DNA of 34,710 nt from positions 1 through 34,710 of the forward strand of contig JAPLUO010000454.1 of the NCBI GenBank assembly GCA_026397595.1, written 5' to 3'. The position numbers and the translations under genes are program-made. Origin of the DNA: Caldifarciminota bacterium. GTDB taxonomy: Bacteria > Hydrothermota > Tepidihabitantia > Tepidihabitantales > Tepidihabitantaceae. Numbering within the stretch: position 1 is the stretch's first letter; every line of letters begins with the position of its first letter. The notes under the pieces are model-generated. The model did no database searches. It saw nothing but the letters and a program-made list of their open reading frames with translations, and was not told the DNA's origin. Shown here one piece after another: positions 30,501 to 34,710 of the stretch.

Positions 30501-32997
30501 GTCATATGACGTTGTTCAGGACACGTGGCAGCCGCGCCAGGCGCATCCGTGCCCGGTTGACGCACCGGCGCTCGCCGCTCAAAATGGTTATGTCTACGGG
30601 CACAGCGGCGCAGCCGACACCGCGTTTGCAGTGTACGTGCCGATGCCGGATACTGACGTGGCCGCACTGGCCATACTCTCGCCACCGGACACGGTGCGCA
30701 GCGACTCTTTCTTCCGCCCGACCGGTGTCGTGCAGAATCTGTCACCATGGCTGTTGGGCTTCTCGGTGGAGTTCTTCACCACCAGCCGACAGCTCCTGCA
30801 GTATGTCGAGCTCGAACCGGGCGCATCGGACACGGTTTATTTCGATTCGATTCAGCTTCCGATGGGAATCCAACAGGTGACTCTCACAACGCTTTGCCAA
30901 GGTGACCAGAGACCGGCCAATGACTCGTCCTCGACCGCGGTCATTGTCCGTCTTCCGCAGGACATAGCTGCCTTGGAGGTGTTGTCTCCGGTTGGTGAGA
31001 TAAGGTCAGACAGCCAAGTTGTACCAACGGGGCTTGTGGAGAATCTCTTCGACGAATCTCTTGACGTGTGGGTCCACATGCGGATCGGTAGCGTCTATAG
31101 AGACTCGCAGTTCGTTTCGCTGCCACCCAGTGAACCTGAGACGGTGGCCTTCGTCGCAACCTACCTACCGCTCGGGCTTCACGAGGTGTGTATGAGCGTG
31201 TTGTCTGATGAAGTGCCCGAGAATGACAGCGTGACGGATAGCTGCGAAGTCACCGGCGGCAACTGCTGGATACCGCGCGCCGACTATCTGCAACACACAA
31301 GCGTCAATCTGGTGGATTACGAACCGGGTGGTGCATACGCCATCGGTCACTTCAACTGTGGCGGTGGCTCCAAGCTCTTTTCGCGCTACGCAGCAGATGG
31401 TGATACGTGGCATCAGCTCCCGGAATCGCCACTTGAGGAGGGTGCTTCTGCCGCCTGCCGGAGTGGCACCAAAGTGTACGCGGTCGGGGGATTCGATATG
31501 CCGGGTGTTCGGGCCGCCGTCAGGCGGGGCTCTGGGCCGGCGTTCAGCAACTCGAACGATGGCATCGTCTGCTTTGACGAGGTTGCCGGCACTTGGGACA
31601 CAGTGACGGTGGACGTGGATGCAGGTCCCGGGCTGTACGCATCAGGTGATGACCTCTACGGGTTGGGGGTGGACCCGGACCCGGCCGGGAACTGGTCGAA
31701 GTACGTCATCTCCGAGGACTCGTGGTACGACCTGTCTCCGATGCCGGAGTCCTTGGTTGACTGGACGTCGGGCGCACATGACGGCGGAGACCATGTATAC
31801 GTTCTCACCGGCTCGAGCGGCGAACTCTACAGGTACGACATCTCCCAGGATACTTGGGTTGCTCTCCGGTCTTTGGAGAGCACGACGCCGGCGTGGGCCG
31901 CGCTCGCCTGTGACGCGACGCAAGGCTGCCTGTACGCCTTCTGGACTCCGGACGGGAGCCCAGACTGCTTCTTCAGCTACAGCATCGAAGGAGATAGCTG
32001 GCATAAGCTCGCAGCTTTTCCCTACCCGTACCAGATACGCTATCCATCTGTCTCCGCGTGGGCGGGGAAGGTGTTCGCGTCTTCATCGCGCTATCCTTGG
32101 GACACAACCGAGAACTTTGCTCAGTACGTTCCGGTGCCGTCTTTGGACGTTGCTGCACTGGAAATCCTAGGCCTGCCGGATACGGTCCGGTGCGATACCT
32201 TGGTCCGACCACTTGGAGTGGTTCTGAATTCCGGTAATGCGTATATGCATTGTGACGCCAGATTCGTGTGCGGATCAGACACGCTCCATGAGGTGATCGA
32301 CCTGCAGCCTTGGCAGCAGGACACGGTTGCCTTCGATTCGACATACTTGGACCCCGGGCTGTGGAATGCGGAACTAGTCGCCACGTGTTCCGGCGACGAG
32401 AACCCGGCGGACGACACGGTTCACAGCGCAGTCATGGTCGAAGGTCCATGGGAGCCTCGAACGCCGCCGGCCGCTTTCTATGGAGGCCGGCTGGACGCCG
32501 ACTCAGCCTGGGTATACGGAGCAAGCGAAGAGGACCACAGCGCGGCGATGTGTTCTCTGCAGACCCAGACCTGGGAGCAACTGACACCGACGCCGTTCGA
32601 CTCGGGCTGCATTGACCTGAGCCAGCGCGACGGCAGGCTGTACGCCGTTGGGATTCCGTGCGGCTTCGGTTCCAGTTCAGCAGTCTACACCATACTGCCC
32701 AGAGACACGGTTTGGCAGCTTGTCACTGACAGCCTGCCGGTCGCTCTCGATCCATCGGACCCCGCATGGATAGTCGCGACCGCAGACGGTATCTACCTTG
32801 AGCCTGCATACGGTCAGGAATTCTGGCTCTACCGGTTCGATTCACTCGGCGGTGGCGCTTGGGAGCAGAAGCATCAGGTGCCGATGTCGGTGCACTGGCC
32901 CTGTGCAGTCGATTGGGACCGTGCCGACGCCATATACCTGATGTCGCTACCAATCGTGGCTGCGGCGCAGACGACCTTCTACCTGAAACCTGCGTGA
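24532..32997 (+). CDS. Giant multidomain surface protein, 5' part (gene split by a MITE)
   Basis: The 2821-aa part starts at the ATG with GGAGGT 4 nt upstream, not at the 24205 start in the track. In order: signal peptide (1-21); NHL-like propeller (about 130-345, with DIYVADRGNSRV); FlgD-like Ig domain (387-440); right-handed beta-helix (about 490-940, with two TIQPGV/TIEPGV starts and HNWWGPDN). Then come eight CARDB-like domains (DVAALxxLxPPDT...PxGVVxN...GDExPxNDS) in groups of 3, 2, 2 and 1, beginning near 948, 1564, 2040 and 2537. Each group is followed by a Kelch-like propeller. The last propeller is cut by the element at 32982, which supplies the TGA at 32995. Without the insertion the protein would be about 3025 aa and end in a T9SS sorting domain. 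Confidence 0.9.
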   Translation: MKRMRRATLFAWLACFSVLQAKLVPIPCLTAPPIQRLTRSEAKEHWGQDPFGNCHGVDMMPLPRLATGDSMPIAFVVTDPGREQLKYGMCYEAGEERWMDSPGECGQVGFQGDSLFYVRGVSIDTFMYEQSSTKLYAYVASRNSLRIQRFRFDVTAHTLSYLNDIYSTNVGRIDDVCCARAPDGVSSGAYVAVVNSCTSVLTILGVSKTNMSVTTLAEVGEPGGGDNQFSQPEGVWIVKNIDPQNGYYDIYVADRGNSRVAHLHFDPEHNQLSWQTALVVPGADFVDVTANASGYVYAVDYSGGRLVVFAPDLAEVAYDYYGSGFDHPVEASVYKDELVVTEWWSDNAGIQYFRIVPEIQDLRGSGMFDATIDSSFCKFNLSELPGYVTVSIKTDPERVLLQDSLVYPGDTVTVWWDGRDTQGHLAIPDVYQFRVSVEFRQGNQDSLLTEVKYLPDTVKGTTLSSGVYASATWDTLHEPYVLSGHDFNINGGSHSATLTIQPGVRVMFHDSVVSRTIYVHTDDRIEALGTAQKPVYFMLHRTMAEGFNPAKRGWWGGIHFYSGSNGAKFNNCAFENGGYNVVYSSTPNSGVLVDFDSCQFRGACGRAIQVDSDSARERIDIDNCHFEYCADYPIFTLRAPAVADVSATCTFENNGANNQFNAIRVYAGTGDGAIASSCTWRNCGTGFFYLIMEHDLTVMSSTGGNPVLTIEPGVTIRLRGDCGIQVGSLTQGGAIVALGQASAPITFRGADSVWNGMELAKCAGACSLRYCVFREGVQKQRATYHSFQYYPMLWCHENQASPWIYRCKFLDAERDIPNQYGTGICIKKATPHIEGCKFHNNDAGIIGEFSGGRSCEVDYCQIDSGGEGYRILGVAHGALPKIQYSNIFQNDYGAINYDGDAYLNAQHNWWGPDNQTRPGWPGNGNNDVYGGYVSYDPAESLSYPMWCTDVQVCSIIRPSVFTAPDTLAPMGTARNNFEEQVILTATMRIGSVYADTVLDTLAAYATDSIVFDTVALDTGTYTVVFKVSMAGDEIPANDSIVQTVHVREERDVAADAVLSPPDWILSDTTVVDTPVGVVHNYYHSTLEFPVTFTIGENYTRTETCSVDSGQTDTLWFPPCTLAVGHYSAVFYTDCEKDTNRHNDTISYTVAVRESIDAAAAYIIEPAESLYTVEDTLDFAVRVANNGNVALLLPVNLYVDNDIIQTVSVNVDAHDSATASFDSRTLVSGQRWLKYEVDLDGDDNPANDTVAKGITVKAGDFWVEQPAPEESVARLCWDGDQHVYAAARNELAIERFDMATRTWTSLACPPFGGPVSGITALDGQIYALGVPGAGLSTTRRGPAPAAQPFSPARAVGTQSPSGPRLDQEPSLYRYEADGDSWVFVTGCPCAATLGQGAALVGDDTTKLYLLDGTSSRLYSYHIEADVWDSVQTPVLFNYRGAADWGRGGLYALSDSLNLWRYAPGGGWWPVSSPGGPGLLPRLPSYDPAICCDPVLDRLFTFYFGSLGGITNGMGFRERSNQYGGAWMLRAGLSSETTEVSLCFGSTQAYCLDGRGGFWRYRPAPLFDAAAVTVVVPDTVPRESSFVPKGVIQNGWNDSLQIDAHLSMGAYHDVQTVIVPPQTWDTVEFAPESLQPGIYQETLRTTLIGDNYPFNDTARRNLTVRYRRDAAAVEIVVPRDWVPAESLIHPVGVIENRLDDTMSIWAYMTIGSQYADSELVTLAALSDSEVEFDTLRLPVGEYEAELRVSVAGDEVPENDHMFGEVEAKAGDYWWPLAPSLASAPLLVAGGPERIYAFDKQSAEFDRYGITSSDWDSIGVTGYNAQISACRHGQNLYVLGKLSGTGPYAVITCDTANFVWHSFGGPLPPLKVTDYSRLAVSSNGTVYLLARAQSGPGICFWRSNGGILWASQQVLAETLSSRASVAYDGADHIYLLTGSMGRLYKYGLTQNQWDTALTSLQLAAPTTSALTCDSARQRLYAFWASPNALGSFWSYDVVQDTWQPRQAHPCPVDAPALAAQNGYVYGHSGAADTAFAVYVPMPDTDVAALAILSPPDTVRSDSFFRPTGVVQNLSPWLLGFSVEFFTTSRQLLQYVELEPGASDTVYFDSIQLPMGIQQVTLTTLCQGDQRPANDSSSTAVIVRLPQDIAALEVLSPVGEIRSDSQVVPTGLVENLFDESLDVWVHMRIGSVYRDSQFVSLPPSEPETVAFVATYLPLGLHEVCMSVLSDEVPENDSVTDSCEVTGGNCWIPRADYLQHTSVNLVDYEPGGAYAIGHFNCGGGSKLFSRYAADGDTWHQLPESPLEEGASAACRSGTKVYAVGGFDMPGVRAAVRRGSGPAFSNSNDGIVCFDEVAGTWDTVTVDVDAGPGLYASGDDLYGLGVDPDPAGNWSKYVISEDSWYDLSPMPESLVDWTSGAHDGGDHVYVLTGSSGELYRYDISQDTWVALRSLESTTPAWAALACDATQGCLYAFWTPDGSPDCFFSYSIEGDSWHKLAAFPYPYQIRYPSVSAWAGKVFASSSRYPWDTTENFAQYVPVPSLDVAALEILGLPDTVRCDTLVRPLGVVLNSGNAYMHCDARFVCGSDTLHEVIDLQPWQQDTVAFDSTYLDPGLWNAELVATCSGDENPADDTVHSAVMVEGPWEPRTPPAAFYGGRLDADSAWVYGASEEDHSAAMCSLQTQTWEQLTPTPFDSGCIDLSQRDGRLYAVGIPCGFGSSSAVYTILPRDTVWQLVTDSLPVALDPSDPAWIVATADGIYLEPAYGQEFWLYRFDSLGGGAWEQKHQVPMSVHWPCAVDWDRADAIYLMSLPIVAAAQTTFYLKPA

Positions 32998-33186
32998 ATT
33001 CCCCATGTTAGAGCTTCGGAGTTCGGGTTCTTTTCAGGGCGAACTTCACACTTTGTGGGGCACCTCTCCGCATAATCTTAGGCTAACCAAAAGGTAGTCT
33101 AAGATTATGAGCAAAACGGACGTGGGCCTCAAGCTATGCGCGGCTTCAAGCCCCGCCTTAGATGGGAAATTCACGCAGGTTTCAGG
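32982..33186. mobile_element. 205-bp inverted-repeat element (MITE) with TTCTA target duplication
   Basis: The ends are CCTGAAACCTGCGTGAATT and its exact complement AATTCACGCAGGTTTCAGG, a 19-bp perfect terminal inverted repeat. The match continues past a 1-base indel into CCC/GGG. TTCTA (32977-32981) is repeated directly after the right end (33187-33191). An inner perfect 11-bp repeat (CATAATCTTAG/CTAAGATTATG) sits near the middle. There is no transposase. Removing the element plus one TTCTA (210 bp) joins the two ORFs in frame. Confidence 0.92.
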
Positions 33187-33819
33187 TTCTATGCCTACTC
33201 GACCAGCGCTGACACATGGGCTGAACTGCCGGACCTGCCGTTCGAGGTCAGCCCCGGGCTGGCGCTCGCCGCTGAGCCGTGCGGGAATCGCGTCTTTGCA
33301 CTCGCCCCGAGCGATTCCGGGACGGTGCTGTGGGAATACAGTGCATTAAGCGGCACCTGGACTCAGCGGCCCTCTCCGCCATGGGTCGGTGACGTCGGCA
33401 TGTCTGCCGCGTTTGCTGCTGGCAACGTGTACGCGCTGACCGGCTTTGAGATGACACCCGGCTGGTTCTGGTGTTATGACCCCTCGTTTGAACTGAATCT
33501 CGGCCGACATCTGGAAGGTGTGGCCGGCGCATCTCAGCCGCTGTTGCGTTGGACATGCACATGCGAACCGAATCCATTCGTGGCACGGACAACCATACGG
33601 TGGCAAGTTCCCAAGCTCTGTGACGTGTCGCTGAAGGTGTACAACACCGCTGGTCAGATGGTCCGCCTGCTGCGGCAGGGAAGTGTGAAGCCGGGCATCT
33701 ACACGACTACCTGGAATGGCTGCGACGGCCGTGGGCGTCACGTCGCTGCAGGCGTTTATTTCTGTACGCTGGAGAGCGGCCAGAAGAGGATTAACAGGAA
33801 AGTCGTTCTAACGGACTAG
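33187..33819 (+). pseudogene. Giant surface protein, 3' part with T9SS sorting domain (cut off by the MITE)
   Basis: This is in the same frame as 24532-32997 and continues the last Kelch-like propeller (FYAYSTSADTW, then NVYALTGFEM). It is followed by a T9SS type A C-terminal domain: CEPNPFVARTTIRW, VSLKVYNTAGQMVR, TWNGCDGRGRHVAAGVYF and the terminal NRKVVLTD. The ORF-track start at 33136 lies inside the inserted element and has no ribosome site or signal peptide. If expressed alone, the fragment could not reach the surface. It is treated as the detached 3' end of the giant gene. Confidence 0.88.
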
Positions 33820-33912
33820 CTCTGGCTTGGGCCAGCGGATCGAGTGGGGGCGACTTTGCAACCGTCCCCTCTCACATCACCGGACGCGCTTTATTGCATC
33901 CGGCGGTTGGTC

Positions 33913-33984
33913 AACGGTGTCTACTTCCACACGCTGGACAATGGTGCGACGAGAATCAGCAAGAAACTTGTCCTGACAGAATGA
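33913..33984 (+). pseudogene. Remnant of a second T9SS sorting domain
   Basis: Twenty-three codons plus a stop read NGVYFHTLDNGATRISKKLV then LTE. They align with GVYFCTLESGQKRINRKVVLTD at the end of the preceding gene. No sorting domain or start codon precedes them. They are the last bases of a lost paralogue or of a duplicated 3' end. Confidence 0.7.
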
Positions 33985-34004
33985 CCTCCTGACCCTCCCA
34001 CCCC

Positions 34005-34036
34005 AAGGCTGCCCGCGTTCCTGCGGGCAGCCTTTT
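34005..34036 (+). terminator. Strong intrinsic terminator
   Basis: AAGGCTGCCCGC and GCGGGCAGCCTT form a 12-bp perfect stem with a 6-nt loop and end in TTTTCT. It closes the surface-protein operon. Confidence 0.9.
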
Positions 34037-34153
34037 CTCAAGTGCCTGTACGGCCGGAGGCGAGGTTTCGGGCGCAGAGTGGACACGGTCGGCGGGCCGC
34101 GTTGGGTCGCGGATTTCTGGGGGCATGTGAAGAGCACGAAACTGGCTATGACA

Positions 34154-34453
34154 GATTCCATCACAGAGTTTAGGACAGAGTTTCCGGTAGAGTCTATCTT
34201 GGAGTCTGGGATAGAGTCTCCGGTAGATTCTATCTTGGAGTCTCGGTTGGTATCTATCTTGGATTCTATCTTGGAGTATCGGTCAGAATCCAGGGCAGAT
34301 TTTATCTTGGAGTCTCGGTTGGAGTCTCGGCCAGATTCTATCTTGGATTCTCGGTCGGAATCTACCTTGGATTCTATCTCGGTTTCTATCTTACGGTCCA
34401 GGTTGGATTCTATCTTGGAGTCTCGGATAGAATCGCCTTTAGAGTCGGGGTTG
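34154..34453 (+). repeat. 12-bp minisatellite, 25 units, open as tetrapeptide repeats
   Basis: There are 25 consecutive 12-nt units without a single indel. The commonest are GATTCTATCTTG and GAGTCTCGGTTG. From an ATG at 34148 the frame is open to 34522 and reads as DSIL/ESRL/ESPV tetrapeptides. The first codon of each unit is nearly always GAN (Asp/Glu) and the second usually TCN (Ser). The third and fourth codons vary freely. No ribosome site or signal peptide is evident, so whether it is translated is unknown. The stretch 34040-34153 holds no feature I can support. Confidence 0.8.
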
Positions 34454-34655
34454 GAACCATTCCCCCAATCACCGGGGGGTCGAGGCCGGGGGGTGGCGTT
34501 TTCTGCGTGTATGTATCAGTAATTCAAGGGGTTGGAAATTGAGGCGTCGAAAAGTCGCATGTTCCGGGACCGGGTCACGGCGGGCGAGACCGGGGTGCAT
34601 TATTTCGGGCTCCTGATGATGATAGTCTATTGAGGACCTAAAAAGAGGAGCAATC

Positions 34656-34710
34656 ATGCTGGAAAGTGAATTGGAGCCCGAGTTCGTGAGTCTGCTGGAA
34701 ACGATTCGCC
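34656..34710 (+). CDS. Start of an unidentified gene (runs off the right edge)
   Basis: The ATG at 34656 has an excellent ribosome site (GAGGAG, 5 nt upstream). The 18 visible residues, MLESELEPEFVSLLETIR, are acidic and helical, too few to assign a family. No clear promoter is seen in 34457-34655. Confidence 0.6.
   Translation, partial: MLESELEPEFVSLLETIR

Noticed and set aside
33136-33186. ATG at 33136 as the start of an independent 227-aa gene
   Set aside because: The ATG lies within the inserted element, with no ribosome site or signal peptide. The protein is the exact continuation of the split giant protein.
34154-34453. 12-bp array as a CRISPR or iteron origin
   Set aside because: No spacers, and no replication gene or A+T-rich unwinding region nearby. 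Units are too variable for iterons.

Overview
The window looks like a chromosomal segment, about 60% G+C in the genes by eye, from an uncultured FCB-type bacterium. Candidate division WOR-3/Stahlbacteria-like is a guess, not a demonstrated placement. The reasons are a complete tight-adherence (Tad/Flp) pilus gene set, secreted beta-propeller proteins ending in T9SS-type (Por) sorting domains, SBBP, NHL, CARDB-like and Kelch-like surface modules, and many small repeat elements.

Layout. 1-320 (-) is the N-terminal part of an IS1380-like transposase running off the left edge. 500-2707 (+) is a polytopic membrane protein read from a near-consensus promoter that almost abuts its ATG. 2708-5000 holds three Flp pilin modules (two intact pilins and a frameshifted one between them), with repeated leader elements and large downstream hairpins. 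5000-17170 (+) is a compact run: prepilin peptidase, three TadE/TadG-like envelope proteins, an unknown membrane-anchored protein, CpaB, secretin CpaC/RcpA, ATPase CpaF/TadA, TadB, TadC, a helical-repeat membrane protein, a divergent Flp-like pilin and a GT-C-like membrane protein. The peptidase would mature the pilins, CpaF with TadB/TadC would form the inner-membrane motor and platform, and CpaB/CpaC the periplasmic and outer-membrane channel. No tadZ/cpaE was seen.

17171-19501 is a scarred region. It has a 161-bp MITE-like element, direct-repeat fragments, a lipoprotein beta-propeller gene (-) and a HAD-hydrolase gene cut short at one of the repeats. 19502-21118 (-) is an SBBP-repeat secreted protein with a T9SS sorting domain. 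It is divergent from an operon (21543-33819, +) encoding a secreted metzincin protease, a secreted protein of unknown function and a giant multidomain surface protein. The giant gene is split near its 3' end by a 205-bp inverted-repeat element with a 5-bp target duplication. Excising the element restores the frame exactly and reattaches the C-terminal sorting domain (about 3025 aa). 33820-34655 holds a remnant of another sorting domain, a strong terminator and a 25-unit 12-bp minisatellite. 34656 starts a new gene that runs off the right edge.

The most unusual signal is a family of 7-nt (once 6-nt) low-complexity runs. Several pair a purine-rich arm with a pyrimidine-rich arm, and they sit between and inside the Tad genes (5572-16214). 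Several are read through in frame and add linkers to conserved proteins. The second strongest is the MITE in the giant surface-protein gene.
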